A DNA stretch of 64,000 bases from Christiangramia portivictoriae DSM 23547 (GCF_000423045.1 NZ_KE383972.1:1-64000); one strand, 5' to 3'; positions 36,696 to 46,746 are shown, counted from the first letter of the stretch. Made by a program: numbers and translations. The notes: generated by a model not told the origin, from the sequence alone.

Positions 36696-36963
36696 GGAGC
36701 TGTGAGATTAAGATCATGAATATTGAAACAAAAAGGGTGCTAAGAAAAAGATGAAGTTTGGTAATCCCATTATTTAGATAAAAATATAATTCTTCAGGAG
36801 CTTTGATGCTATACACGCTAATATGAATCAAGAGGCTGCTAAGCATATAAAAGAACCCGAAATTTGAACTTTCCGCAGTTAATGCAGCTATTATAATGGA
36901 AATAGGTAAAGCAGTGAAGATGATATTTCTTTGAAAGAGCAAAAAGTTCAAAAAGATCCTCAT
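36688..36963 (-). CDS. Small three-helix membrane protein, candidate ABC partner
   Basis: A 91-residue hydrophobic protein with about three membrane segments (ALPISIIIAALTA, FFYMLSSLLIHISVYSI, LFLSTLFVSIFMILIS). It overlaps the ATPase gene by 8 bp, so the two are coupled. It is too short for an ordinary permease; it could be a minimal membrane partner or a remnant of one. No family recognised. Confidence 0.6.
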   Translation of the reverse strand: MRIFLNFLLFQRNIIFTALPISIIIAALTAESSNFGFFYMLSSLLIHISVYSIKAPEELYFYLNNGITKLHLFLSTLFVSIFMILISQLLE

Positions 36964-36983
36964 AAAAAGCTTTTCAAATTAAA

Positions 36984-37718
36984 TTATCGGTATTCCGGAT
37001 TTTCAAAGTTCCAGCGTTCACCATCCTCCCAACCTTCAGCAGAATTTCCGAAGGCAGGATAACCTTGTTGATTTTTCAGGCTGGATGCTAAGTGCATGAG
37101 ATTGTAGGTCATGAAAGTGGTATTCTTATTGGTGAAATTAGAATCAAAACCCGCTGGAGGGTCAAGTTTTTCTCCCTTCCATTTAGTATCGCCATAGCTG
37201 GGACCTGGGCCTACTTCGCCAATCCAACCAGCATCTGCCTGTGGTGGAATGCTAAAACCTACATGTTGCAGGGAGTACAGGATTCCCATCGCGCAGTGTT
37301 TGATCCCGTCCTCATTACCAGTAATGAGCGTGCCACCAACCTTGCCATAAAAAATGTACTGTCCCTTCTCATTTTGAACTCCGCTCATGCCGTACAATCT
37401 TTCAATAAGTTTCGTGGCAATAGACGATTTCTCGCCCAGCCAGATGGGAGTTCCAATAACTAGGATATCTGCGGCCATGATCTTGTCATAAATAGCCGGC
37501 CATTCATCATTCTCCCAGCCATGTTCTTTCATATCTGGATAGACACCGGTGGCAATATCATGATCGATGAACCTGATCTCTTCCACCTTTACCTTTTCGC
37601 GTTTCATGATCTCTGCGGAAAGTTCAATTAATTTTGAAGTATGACTTTCTGCTGGAGATCGCTTCAGGGTACAATTAATATAAATACAACTTAAATTATT
37701 GAAGTCTGGTTTTTCCAT
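36984..37718 (-). CDS. Flavodoxin-fold NAD(P)H-dependent oxidoreductase
   Basis: A 244-residue flavoprotein of the NADPH-dependent FMN reductase/flavodoxin_2 class. CIYINCTLKRSPAESHTSKLI is the phosphate-binding loop, VIGTPIWLGEKSS a second FMN contact and GTLITGNEDG a third. Cytoplasmic. Possible role in quinone or iron reduction; substrate unknown. Confidence 0.85.
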   Translation of the reverse strand: MEKPDFNNLSCIYINCTLKRSPAESHTSKLIELSAEIMKREKVKVEEIRFIDHDIATGVYPDMKEHGWENDEWPAIYDKIMAADILVIGTPIWLGEKSSIATKLIERLYGMSGVQNEKGQYIFYGKVGGTLITGNEDGIKHCAMGILYSLQHVGFSIPPQADAGWIGEVGPGPSYGDTKWKGEKLDPPAGFDSNFTNKNTTFMTYNLMHLASSLKNQQGYPAFGNSAEGWEDGERWNFENPEYR

Positions 37719-37788
37719 GGTCTGAGATTTATCATTTTAGTAAATAACTAAAAGTTCTGTGGTTTTGGATTGTTACCTGGATAACATG

Positions 37789-38328
37789 TCAAATACCGCT
37801 TGCTTTAAGCTGAATTTTTACGATACCTTCTATGTCTTTATTGGTGTATTTTGAGATGGAATCCTGATCTTTTAATACATGAATTTTCGCGATCTTATCC
37901 GGATCCAAATTTCTTACTTTAGAGCTATGTGCGGTCTCGCCATCAATTAGATACAGAATGTTCTCATTAGCCAGATAATCCTTATCGTTTACGGTATCCT
38001 GGTAAGATTTAGTTTTGATTATGAGAACACCATTTGATCCCTGCTTTCCAAATTTATCTTCGACATCTTCCTGATTTTTCTTTAGAACGGCATAAGAGGT
38101 TATTTCAAATCTTGAAATGCTGAGGGTGTCCAGAACCTCGGAGGTGAGCAGTTTTTCATTCAAAATGACGACCGGATGGCCGGTGATTTCATTCTTCTTA
38201 ACCAGATCTGCGATGAGTTCATCCAGGTAATTCTCCTGTTGTTGCTTTTCTGAACTTTCCTGAGCATATAAACCAAGACTGAAAATAATCAATAAACTGG
38301 ATACTATTTTTTTCATTATGTTCTTCAT
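37789..38328 (-). CDS. Secreted protein with TonB-plug-like repeats
   Basis: A 179-residue protein with a signal peptide (IVSSLLIIFSLGLYAQ). Two segments resemble the plug of TonB-dependent receptors (FGKQGSNGVLIIKTK and DPDKIAKIHVLKD...YTNKDIEGIVKIQLK). No barrel is present. ATGs at 38328 and 38316 are both possible. Function unknown; such short plug-like proteins are common in Bacteroidota. Confidence 0.65.
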   Translation of the reverse strand: MKNIMKKIVSSLLIIFSLGLYAQESSEKQQQENYLDELIADLVKKNEITGHPVVILNEKLLTSEVLDTLSISRFEITSYAVLKKNQEDVEDKFGKQGSNGVLIIKTKSYQDTVNDKDYLANENILYLIDGETAHSSKVRNLDPDKIAKIHVLKDQDSISKYTNKDIEGIVKIQLKASGI

Positions 38329-38407
38329 TTTTATAGTCGTAAGATATGATTTAGAAAGCAGAAAACACGGTTATATAAATACTACTTGTTTGAAACTGGT
38401 CTGATGA

Positions 38408-38770
38408 TTAGTGCAATAGATCGGTTGCTGCAGATTCCACAATGCTGAATCTTTGATCCAGTTTATATTTTAAGAACAACATGATAAGTACAGAAATGAC
38501 CATGGAAAGCGACATGAGTTTATACTGCTGCTGCAGTTCTCTCGCCGCATTTAACTTGATATCAGTAAGCACCTGCTCAAGCTCTTCTGGAGTGTGATTT
38601 CTGAATTTTACACCATCAATTCGTAAACGATCACTATTAATCGGGTCCCGGAGATCTTCCTTGAACTTTGGTTTCTGCGAATGCAGTAATGATCTATTAT
38701 GCTCGTGTAAACTTTTTGGACCGCGTTCTACAGACATTGTAAGGAAATTTGGTAAAACATTCATTTTCAA
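38408..38770 (-). CDS. Hypothetical protein with C-terminal membrane helix
   Basis: A 120-residue protein with a charged, helical first part and one hydrophobic segment (LMSLSMVISVLIMLFLKY, about residues 83-101). Not recognised. A 16-bp perfect palindrome lies about 100 bp upstream. Confidence 0.5.
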   Translation of the reverse strand: MKMNVLPNFLTMSVERGPKSLHEHNRSLLHSQKPKFKEDLRDPINSDRLRIDGVKFRNHTPEELEQVLTDIKLNAARELQQQYKLMSLSMVISVLIMLFLKYKLDQRFSIVESAATDLLH

Positions 38771-38869
38771 TGATCTTCAAGTTAAACAATTATTTGATAT
38801 GGACCGAATCAAATTAATTCAATCGACCTGAACATATTTCACGGTTTCCATTAAAATCAATACAAAAAG

Positions 38870-38885
38870 TGATCAAATTTGATCA
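38870..38885. promoter_or_regulatory. 16-bp perfect palindrome, candidate operator
   Basis: TGATCAAATTTGATCA is a perfect inverted repeat in the ~300-bp gap between 38770 and 39067, which otherwise holds nothing I can support. It could be a dimeric regulator site for the minus-strand gene starting at 38770. Confidence 0.4.
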
Positions 38886-39066
38886 TTCAGTAGAAATCAT
38901 TTCAGAAATAGTGGAAATTTGAGAAATACAGAGCCTGTATGAAACCATTGCAAAACCAACGCAATTGGATGTTTACAAATCGTTGGAGATAGAGGCGCAG
39001 CAGGTTATTGAATGATATTTTATTTGAAGTATTTAAATAAAATTGATTCTGAAGACTTCTTACGAT

Positions 39067-40101
39067 TTAGTCACGCTTATTCAGGATCTTTATAATTCTG
39101 TCATATACAATCTCGAAAATACTCCAGGTATAGCCATCAAAATTGGAGGTGTTTGCGAACAGGATCACTACCATGTCTTTATCTTTATGATACCGGGCAA
39201 TACTCTGATACCCAGGAATCAAGCCAGTATGATCAAAAACATATATAGAAGAATATATTTCTGTTTCTTTTTTAGTAAGTAAGTCACCTGTATTCAAAGC
39301 CTTGATAAATACGCCCACATCCTGCGCGGTAGCAATCATCGAATTGTAATTGGTTAACTTAATATCCTCTTCAACCCCAACGTAATACCCGCTCATTAAT
39401 TGATCCTGGTCAATATCATCCAGACTGAAATAGGTGTTTTCAAGCTTTAAAGGTTTCAGTATTCTTTCCTGGATTACTTTTTCTTTCGAGTTCCTGGTCA
39501 CTTTCTCCATCAAAAGACCCAGGAGAAAATAATTGGAGTTTGAATAAGCATAATCTGATCCTGGTTTGAAATCAGCCGGTTTATCCAGGAAAAGGTCCAG
39601 GGTTTGCTCGCTATTTTGCGGAGGATACATCCAGAAATCAGTAGTATTAGTGAAATTTGGAATACCACTACGGTGCTGTACAAGCATTCTTATGGTAATA
39701 TTTTCAGCATTTTCTATGCGTCCTTTCAACTCGGGGAAATAGTAAAGCAAGGTTTTATCCAGAGTTATAAGATCTTCAGCTACCAGTTTTGTAATCGCCA
39801 CCGCATCATACAGTTTACCAATACTCGCAATTTTAAAATAAGCTTCGGGATAGGCTTTTATCATACGGTCCCGGTCATGCCATCCTGCAGCATATAATTC
39901 TACCGCTTGATCTCCCTGCTGAATATATAAAATGCTTCCGTCTAAACCATGCTCGATGCTCTCATGCAATTGTTCCTGCACGGTATCTGGCAAAGGCAGT
40001 ATCCAGGCCCAGATTAAAATCCATGGTACAAAAAAAAGCGATATCACAGTACCAGCTAAAAGTATGCTGCGAATAATAATCTTACTTTTTGTAGCAGGCA
40101 T
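39067..40101 (-). CDS. Serine hydrolase of the class C beta-lactamase / DD-peptidase family
   Basis: A 344-residue protein with an N-terminal membrane segment (about 9-35) acting as anchor or signal. The SxxK nucleophile is in FKIASIGKLYD, the YxN motif in DYAYSNSNYFLLG and the third motif in FDHTGLIPGYQ. Likely periplasmic peptidase or esterase; a true lactamase is not implied. A second, broken member of the same family lies at 45402-46469. Confidence 0.85.
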   Translation of the reverse strand: MPATKSKIIIRSILLAGTVISLFFVPWILIWAWILPLPDTVQEQLHESIEHGLDGSILYIQQGDQAVELYAAGWHDRDRMIKAYPEAYFKIASIGKLYDAVAITKLVAEDLITLDKTLLYYFPELKGRIENAENITIRMLVQHRSGIPNFTNTTDFWMYPPQNSEQTLDLFLDKPADFKPGSDYAYSNSNYFLLGLLMEKVTRNSKEKVIQERILKPLKLENTYFSLDDIDQDQLMSGYYVGVEEDIKLTNYNSMIATAQDVGVFIKALNTGDLLTKKETEIYSSIYVFDHTGLIPGYQSIARYHKDKDMVVILFANTSNFDGYTWSIFEIVYDRIIKILNKRD

Positions 40102-40212
40102 TTGATGCGTTATCTTTTAATGTTCTTGCAAAGATAACTTAAAACGACTTTTGGAATTGACCGAATGAAATTTCAAGTTTTCAAGTGTTTACTTCTATTC
40201 GTATTATTCACT

Positions 40213-40866
40213 TTATTTTGCCGACTTCCTTGCTTCCAGTAGTTTTTCAATTTCTGGCAGATCTTTGTAGTAGTTATCTAAGCTCCAATTCATTTGAAAG
40301 GACTGCTGCAAATAAGTTTCCATAGTGGGTAAACCAACTTCTGCGCGTAATTCGTCAACATTCTCTGGATCCTGGAGAGGCTGTACATATTTCTTACCAG
40401 TTTTAGAATCGATGAAGATCTGACTACCATAAATTTGTTTCTTTCCTTCACGTAGAGCCATTCGATCTTTTAAAAGAGCCAGGTTCGCTGGGAATGTTTT
40501 GTTGTCCTGCACCGCTTTTTCAATTACCGGAAGATATTTTTGCTGAGTTTGAAAATCGGCATGCTGGATCACCAGGAATATGGTCTGGTTGCCCTGCATG
40601 TTCAGATCTTCTGGCCAGCCGTCCTGAAGTATAATTTCAACCTTTTTCAGATTTAATGAGTCCTGCATTTTCATTTGCTGAGCCAGTTCCTTCACTTCAT
40701 CTGAATTCATTTTCCCATCCTGCTGAAGCTGAATTAGCTTAAATCGAATTTCCTGGTCGGTTTTCCAGACAGAGTCCAGTTGTGATTGAATGCTTTGTGA
40801 CTGATTCTGCGAACTGGCGATACTGCCTACTAACAGCATGGCAAGGCTTACGATAATTTTGATCAT
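40213..40866 (-). CDS. Secreted DUF6624 family protein
   Basis: A 217-residue protein. The start at 40866 begins a good signal peptide (MIKIIVSLAMLLVGSIASSQ), whereas the longer frame from 40965 would put 33 polar residues before it. The mature part shows DUF6624 features (ILQDGWPEDLNMQGNQTIFLVIQHADFQTQQKYLPVIEKAV, then LLKDRMALREGKKQIYGSQI). Function unknown. Confidence 0.78.
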   Translation of the reverse strand: MIKIIVSLAMLLVGSIASSQNQSQSIQSQLDSVWKTDQEIRFKLIQLQQDGKMNSDEVKELAQQMKMQDSLNLKKVEIILQDGWPEDLNMQGNQTIFLVIQHADFQTQQKYLPVIEKAVQDNKTFPANLALLKDRMALREGKKQIYGSQIFIDSKTGKKYVQPLQDPENVDELRAEVGLPTMETYLQQSFQMNWSLDNYYKDLPEIEKLLEARKSAK

Positions 40867-41285
40867 GAATGATAATTTTGATGGTATACTAGTACAACGA
40901 TCAGGATAAGGAATTGTTACAGACTTTTTTCCGAAAATTTCACCTTGCATAGTTAGTTCAGTCATAACTGTCTAAATTGTAGAGTTTAAGTATATAAATA
41001 CTTTAAATCCGTATTTCTGAAAAACCTAAAATCAAAACTCATTTAGCGGAAATATCGGTATAACGGTTTACTCTACATTAATTAGTTATCGTTTAAATGG
41101 CCGAATGAATACATTATTACGGTTTTAAGTACAAAACTTACGATCCTACGGTATCGGAAATTTGATCAGTACAATATAAAAATTGTGTTATTGAAAACTA
41201 CACAGCAAACGTCGCATGAAACAAGTATCGGTTTATGCCAGCTACATCGAGATATTTTCTAAATTTTTCATAAGCAAAGATACTT
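40867..41285. other. Intergenic region without supported gene
   Basis: About 420 bp. The first 99 bp is the 5' extension of the DUF6624 frame, which I treat as upstream region. No promoter with both boxes, no RNA and no other frame stands out. Confidence 0.5.
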
Positions 41286-42307
41286 TCAATTTATCTTATA
41301 GTCCAGAGGAAGAAGTTCTGAAATTCGTTTTTCAGACATGATTCCCTTCAGTAGAATCGCTTCCGGGGGCGAAGGATTACCAAATAGATCTATGGTAAAT
41401 GAATGTTTTGCAACAATGGCAGACTGCTCTATCTTATCGTAGAGAATGCTCAACTCATCTGCAAGTAAACTTATTCTTCGATTTTTTCCTTCTTCGGTAA
41501 TATCGAAAAATTTATAGGTTGGCACCTGGAAACGTTTATGATAGATCGCGAAATTGTTTTCATCCAGCTTGCGTTTATAAAGTGAGCGCATAAAATGTAG
41601 AGAGGATCCGTAATAGCTGCGATCCCTGTTTCGTAGCACCTTTCTGCTTGTTTTTTTCTGTAGTGGTTGAAAGTAGGCTGAACCTGCAAAGTAGGTGGAA
41701 TAGGGCAGTAGCAACCCCTTATTCATTAAAAACCCAATTCAAAGTCGGCAAGCTGGTACCTTATGGCATAGCCCAGATAATTGTTGTGGATGATTATTGG
41801 CTCATTTGCAGTAGCGATCATCGTTTTTTTAGACGGCGAATATCTAAGCTTTATCACGTCTTCATTCACGATCTTACAGTCATACATGGCATAGTTCCTT
41901 CCCAGAAACTCTTTTTTAAAATGCTGAAGTTTTCGCATCCTGCTCCAGGGATCGGTTTCAAGATACACTGTTTCCAGCTCTTCACGTTTTATGGGTAGAT
42001 AAAAGGCTGAATTTGATCCAAGCTTTTTTATTTCTGAAGGATCAAAGGCAAGCGTTTCATAACCAAGGGAGGTAATAATAAGTGCTGAATTATTATCCTG
42101 ATAAGAAATTTTGAAATCTCCATCCTGGCCAGAAGATACTCCAATACTGGTGCCATCAAAATAGATGGATGCACCTGTGATCGCAGTAGAATCTTCAGCG
42201 CTAAGCACGGTTCCGGAGATGGTATTCTGAGAATGTACTGTACCGGCAGTTAGCATTAAGACATAAAAAGCATTTAAGAATTTACTTCGGAAGAAAAATT
42301 TGACCAT
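41286..42307 (-). pseudogene. Carboxypeptidase-regulatory-like domain protein, frameshifted
   Basis: Two abutting frames make one ~340-residue gene. The first (42307-41726) has a signal peptide and a CarboxypepD_reg-like domain (TISGTVLSAEDSTAITGASIYFDGTSIGV), then FKKEFLGRNYAMYD, and stops after FELGF. The second (41726-41286) continues with YFAGSAYFQPL and SSLHFMRSLYKRK. In Bacteroidota these segments belong to a single protein. A run of five T near 41730 is where one missing base would split them; six T would give GFLMNKG in frame. It is a true frameshift, a phase-variable tract or a sequence error. Confidence 0.72.
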
Positions 42308-42356
42308 ATGAACTCGTTATAACGCTCTAATATAAAATAATAAAACCATTAAAATA

Positions 42357-42383
42357 AAAAGCCATCCGATAACGGATGGCTTG
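42357..42383 (-). terminator. Rho-independent terminator
   Basis: AAGCCATCCG pairs with CGGATGGCTT around a 4-nt loop, followed on the minus strand by TTTTATTTT, just downstream of the gene ending at 42405. Confidence 0.85.
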
Positions 42384-42404
42384 ATCATGGTATTTACAAA
42401 ATTC

Positions 42405-43703
42405 TTACTGTACCAGGTGTTCAAACTTTTTATATTCATACTGAATGATCTCAGGTTCGGCATCAATAAAATCCTGAGCAGCCGATTCATAATCATCATT
42501 AGATTCCAACACAATTCCATTTCTCTGGTTTTTATAGGTGGAAAATAATTTGACCTCAAACCATACTTTTTGCAGTATTTCCATTTCATCATCACTTACC
42601 AGGCTAGAACCGCTTAAAATATCATTCATTCTCTTTTCTGCGATCTTATTCACCTGATCTACTGCTGTTACATCTGTAGGCATATTACGCAATGCACCAA
42701 CCACCACAAGATTTTTTCCGTAATGTATTTTATCTACATACTGGTCTCCATATTTAAGTGCAAATAATTCAGGGTTTTCAAGCCTTTCAGCATCAATAGC
42801 CAGCTTTTCGTCTCTGCTAACGTCTATTAGTCCTGCCCGCCCTTCAGATTCTTTATATCCAACGATTAAAACCTGATCTTCGGTATAAGGGTACTGTTCG
42901 ATAATAGACTGATACATCTCAAAATTTACCGCATGCTGCACAGCAAACTTGGAGTGGCTTGGGTTCATTTCTGCATACTTTCTGTAAGCGATGACATCAT
43001 CTTTAGGGTCTGCATCGAATTGCCAGATTGGACTATGGTTAAAAGATGTTCCTGTAGCTAAGTAGCCGTTTTGAGGATCATCGAAAGGATTGGCCTTTGG
43101 AGCGTGGTTACTTGTTAGAATACCCGAACCAAAATCATCCTGACCATGGAATTCCTCTTCGAGAATCACTTCCGAATTTTCGATGATCTTTAGGGTTTTT
43201 GTACCTGTTTCCAGGTCATAGGTAGTAATGCTTTTATCCACGCCATTCGAACTTACAAATTCAATGGAAGTGACCTCTCCATTGGTATAAGTATGTGTTG
43301 AAGTTCCCCGTTCGCTGTAGACGATTTTTTCTGAAACCAAACCATTTTCATACGCCGTTTCGAACCATACATCGCCCTCGGGAGTATAGTATTTAGACCA
43401 TAGCGGTCGGTTTTGTTCATCTCTTCTCACCTCCATATATAATTCCCGGTCCTGATAGAAGTTATATACCTTCGCCGATTTGATGAATCCATTTTCATGG
43501 TAGGTAACTTCATGTATAGGCAGACCTTCTGCCTCTACATGTTTTGCTTCTTTGATCCAGCCGTTGTCATACTGACTCAGAATTTTTAAATAATCGTCAG
43601 ATTTGATAGAATAATCGATTGATGGAGCACTGTCATCTGAAGTGCAGGAGGAAAATAGAACTGCCATTGCTAAAAGCAGAGACAGGCAAAATTTGTGATG
43701 CAT
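42405..43703 (-). CDS. Lipoprotein with YwqK/MORN-like repeats
   Basis: A 432-residue lipoprotein. The start at 43703 gives a clean lipobox signal (LLLAMAVLFSSC). Residues ~45-180 contain beta-hairpin repeats of the antitoxin YwqK/MORN-variant type (YDNGWIKEAKHVEAEG, YHENGFIKSAKVY, YENGLVSEKIVYSERG). The C-terminal ~200 residues are not recognised. It likely acts in the envelope; function unknown. Confidence 0.68.
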   Translation of the reverse strand: MHHKFCLSLLLAMAVLFSSCTSDDSAPSIDYSIKSDDYLKILSQYDNGWIKEAKHVEAEGLPIHEVTYHENGFIKSAKVYNFYQDRELYMEVRRDEQNRPLWSKYYTPEGDVWFETAYENGLVSEKIVYSERGTSTHTYTNGEVTSIEFVSSNGVDKSITTYDLETGTKTLKIIENSEVILEEEFHGQDDFGSGILTSNHAPKANPFDDPQNGYLATGTSFNHSPIWQFDADPKDDVIAYRKYAEMNPSHSKFAVQHAVNFEMYQSIIEQYPYTEDQVLIVGYKESEGRAGLIDVSRDEKLAIDAERLENPELFALKYGDQYVDKIHYGKNLVVVGALRNMPTDVTAVDQVNKIAEKRMNDILSGSSLVSDDEMEILQKVWFEVKLFSTYKNQRNGIVLESNDDYESAAQDFIDAEPEIIQYEYKKFEHLVQ

Positions 43704-43896
43704 TGTAGTAGTTTTTTGATTTGCCTCAAATGTAAAAAATCCAGTGATATCTGCAAACCTTAGCATACACAGACAGTTACGCCTTAGTAATTATTTCTGA
43801 ATACGTAATTGGTGTTAAGAAGTTAATCTTTTGATATACTAACCCTTAGGTTTAAAATTTCGAAAATTAATAGGTTGCCTAAGTTTTCAAATTAAT

Positions 43897-44565
43897 TTAT
43901 TGATTTGCGTCAAAAAACTCAATCTCGATCAGGTAATAATGCGGAATATTGAAAGTTGTACCGAATAATTCCGGAGCAATTTCAGATTGTGCAACCCGAC
44001 AATAAGAACCAGAGCCATCAGGATTTCTGTTGGGAGTGATGATGGCCATTAAATGAAATGGTTTATTGATATCTTCTTCAAGCTTTTTTTTACTTCCGAA
44101 GAAATCTTTGGCGACATACCTGCCATTGTCATTGGTAAGTGCAAAGTGAGATTGCTTGCTGCCAAATTGTTGACCCCTTAGCCAGATCTTAAGATCACCC
44201 TGATCGATTTTGCTAATCAATTTAAAAGAAGTGCTGCTGGAGTCGATCTTAAACATTTTGTTTCCACGTTCGTCAAAAAGACTGCTGGTTTCGATCAATT
44301 TTCCATCCAGAAATTCTTTCATTCGTAAAACATAGTAACGTCCTTTAATAGACTCGCCATCGAAAGTAAATTCATATTTGTTTATATTCTCAAAGTCATA
44401 TAGCAGTTGCATTTCCTCGGTCTTTGCCCCACTGTTCAGCGTTACATCGATCATGGCGGTTTCAGCCGTAATCTGTTTTCCCTCGATTGTCAAATTCTCG
44501 ATAGTTTCTGTTTGTGCCTGAAGAATTAGCGGAAATAGCAATAAAGCAAGAATCACATTTTTCAT
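43897..44565 (-). CDS. Hypothetical secreted protein
   Basis: A 222-residue protein with a signal peptide (MKNVILALLLFPLILQAQ) and a beta-rich mature part without a motif I recognise. The one tryptophan region (IWLRGQQFGSKQSHFAL) and a PNRNPDGSGSYCRVAQSEI segment may help identify homologues. Confidence 0.6.
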   Translation of the reverse strand: MKNVILALLLFPLILQAQTETIENLTIEGKQITAETAMIDVTLNSGAKTEEMQLLYDFENINKYEFTFDGESIKGRYYVLRMKEFLDGKLIETSSLFDERGNKMFKIDSSSTSFKLISKIDQGDLKIWLRGQQFGSKQSHFALTNDNGRYVAKDFFGSKKKLEEDINKPFHLMAIITPNRNPDGSGSYCRVAQSEIAPELFGTTFNIPHYYLIEIEFFDANQ

Positions 44566-44662
44566 AGAATGCTTTTTAAATGGTACTAGTTATTTGACAA
44601 CAAAGAAGGAATCTGAGAATTTTATCAACTGAAAATAGCTAAAATGAAGCTGTCGTTTTAGA

Positions 44663-45016
44663 TCAATGCAGATTTTCCTGAAGTTTTAAGATCAATTTCT
44701 GAGCTCTTATTTTTAAGGAATCAAGTTCAGATGTTTTTCCGGAAACCACAAATTTGATATTATCCACTTCTGTAGTGTTTAAACGGAGTTTTCGATTTAT
44801 TTCGAAAATAAGATCAATTTCTGTGTCTGGAGAATTATTTATAAAAATGCTGTCGAGCGAACTCCACTCGAATTCTGTTAATTCCTTGAATTTCTTGGTC
44901 TGGAATTTAAGTTCTGTAACCGCATATGGTTTTTTTAGATCGGATTTCTGTTCCTGGGCATGCATGCTGCTCACAGTGAAAAATAACATGATAAGAACTA
45001 CAAATTTAGTTTTCAT
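44663..45016 (-). CDS. Hypothetical secreted protein
   Basis: A 117-residue protein with a signal peptide (FVVLIMLFFTVSSMHAQ). The mature part is short, charged and helical toward the end (LDSLKIRAQKLILKLQENLH). Not recognised. Confidence 0.6.
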   Translation of the reverse strand: MKTKFVVLIMLFFTVSSMHAQEQKSDLKKPYAVTELKFQTKKFKELTEFEWSSLDSIFINNSPDTEIDLIFEINRKLRLNTTEVDNIKFVVSGKTSELDSLKIRAQKLILKLQENLH

Positions 45017-45401
45017 TGTTGATTGTTTAGAATTAGGAGGTCTTTTAACTATAGCAGTTGAATACTTCAGTTAGGTTAAATATATGTAATTACCAGGTGA
45101 TTATACATTAAATCTATAAAACTTTCCGAAGAGTTCATTAAAAACAACATCGTCCTGTATAAGATTTTCTTCAGTAAGAATGCAAATTGAAGCTTCGGCA
45201 ATTTTGCTACTTACGGCCTCTTATAAAAAGTCAATTATTGCAACTTTCTGTTGAATCGCACTAACATGCATTGCGCGTAATAAGCCCGCTTAAACAAAAG
45301 TTGAATAGTAATCGTTTAGTAAATCTTTTAAATCAATCAATTCAGATTTTGCAATGAATTCCAATAATGGGTAAAATCCTGTAATAAGTTTTAGTTGGCT
45401 A
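45017..45401. other. Intergenic region, possible gene remnant
   Basis: About 385 bp. On the minus strand around 45107-45225 an open stretch of ~40 codons without a start codon reads as protein-like sequence (IAEASICILTEENLIQDD, then FNELFGKFYRF). It may be a decayed gene end. Nothing else is supported. Confidence 0.3.
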
Positions 45402-46469
45402 CTATTTCCCTTTTATATCCAAAGCTAAGTCTTCCAGCTTATCATCTATTCCTTTTGATAGCAATCCACCATCAAAACTAGCATTGGACAGTACGGCGAT
45501 TCCAAAATCAGACTCTGGAAAGATCATAAGCCAATTCTGCATTCCCCAAATTCCGCCGTGATGACGATAACATACTTCATCTTCAATTTCAACGATATTC
45601 CAATGGTATCCAATATCAAAATCATAAGGAGTTGAGAAAAAGTTCTTATGAGATTCTCGAACTTCAGGGATGGAATCGTTCAAGTGATATCTTATATATT
45701 TAATTAAGTCTCTTGTGTTTGAGTGAAGTCCGGCGATCCCGCCCCAAAGATTGTTTTGATAATGTTCCTGCGGTTCCTTCTCTCCATTGTAACCCTGTAT
45801 TAAGAGAGTTTGGTCGTTTGGATTGAGGACAAACCTGGTATTTGTCATTTCGTTTGGCATTAAGATATATTGCTCGATAAGTTTTTGGTAGGGAATTCCA
45901 TAAGTTTTTTCAAGAATGTATGCAGTAATTTCAGGCGCAGGATTCGAATAATGAAATTCTGTTCCAGGTTTCGAAGTAATTTCTATTTGATGCAATCCAT
46001 TCCAGAATGCTTTCTTGCTTTCATCCGCCGGTGGGAAATTTGGAAAACCACCTGTGTGAGTGATCAGATCTTTAATGGTAATTCATTCTCCATCGTATTG
46101 AAGGTTGGGATATTCTTCCGGCAAATATTTACGAATATCATCATCAAGCGATATTTTACCATCTAGAACTGCCTTTGCAACCATGGTACCGGTAAAAGTT
46201 TTGGTTACTGAAGCCAGTTCATAGAGTGTAGAGTCGGTTGGAGGATTGTTGCTGCCTGGGTTTTGTTCTCCAAAATGAAAGGTTGATTCTTTTCCATTAT
46301 AGTAAATAGCGATGGAAACAGAATGAATCCGGTCATCATCTAAAAAGTGGGTAGCAAATTGTTCGACTATTTCCTCTGGACCTGTATTCCGGGAAGGTCT
46401 ATAGCGATTGCAACTAAATACTGAAAAAACAACAAATCCAAGGAGTATAGTTTTCAGGATGCTTCTCAT
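45402..46469 (-). pseudogene. Serine hydrolase (beta-lactamase class C family) with internal stop
   Basis: One continuous frame from 46469 to 45402 is interrupted by a single in-frame TGA at 46083-46085. Before it are a lipoprotein signal (FVVFSVFSC) and the SxxK motif (LASVTKTFTG). After it come IKDLITHTGGFPNF, the YxN motif (FHYSNPAPE) and the late motif YRHHGGIWG. With the stop read as one residue, the protein is ~355 residues and otherwise complete. The mutation looks recent. It lies next to the distal end of the cassette array. Confidence 0.85.
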
Positions 46470-46694
46470 GGTTAGTTTTTATTCCATTTTTTGTGCTAAC
46501 AACAGTTTGAAATTTTCAATCAATGAATTCCTATGACTTATAAGTGCTCATCAATTCTTGATTTACAAGATATAGAATTCCGTAAATATGTTGTTTTCAA
46601 TTTTATAGAATAGTAGTTCTTCAAGAAACCTCTTTTGGTTTAACCGTGATTATTTAAATCATGCCTTAAACTGAGCGAGATTTTAGGAAAGTAC

Positions 46695-46746
46695 AGTTAA
46701 TTATTTTCTTACTAACGGTGCCGTATATTGGCGATTAACCGTCTTA
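46695..46746 (-). repeat. Truncated attC-like repeat at distal array end
   Basis: Only the R''/L'' half is present (TTAATTATTTTCTTACTAACGG, CCGTATATTGGCGATTAACCG); the other half is missing and the outer arm is altered (CCGTCTTAAG). It marks the old end of the array. Confidence 0.7.

Noticed and set aside
45107-45225. Protein-like open stretch without start codon
   Set aside because: About 40 codons only, no family recognised; kept as a possible remnant in the intergenic note, not as a gene.
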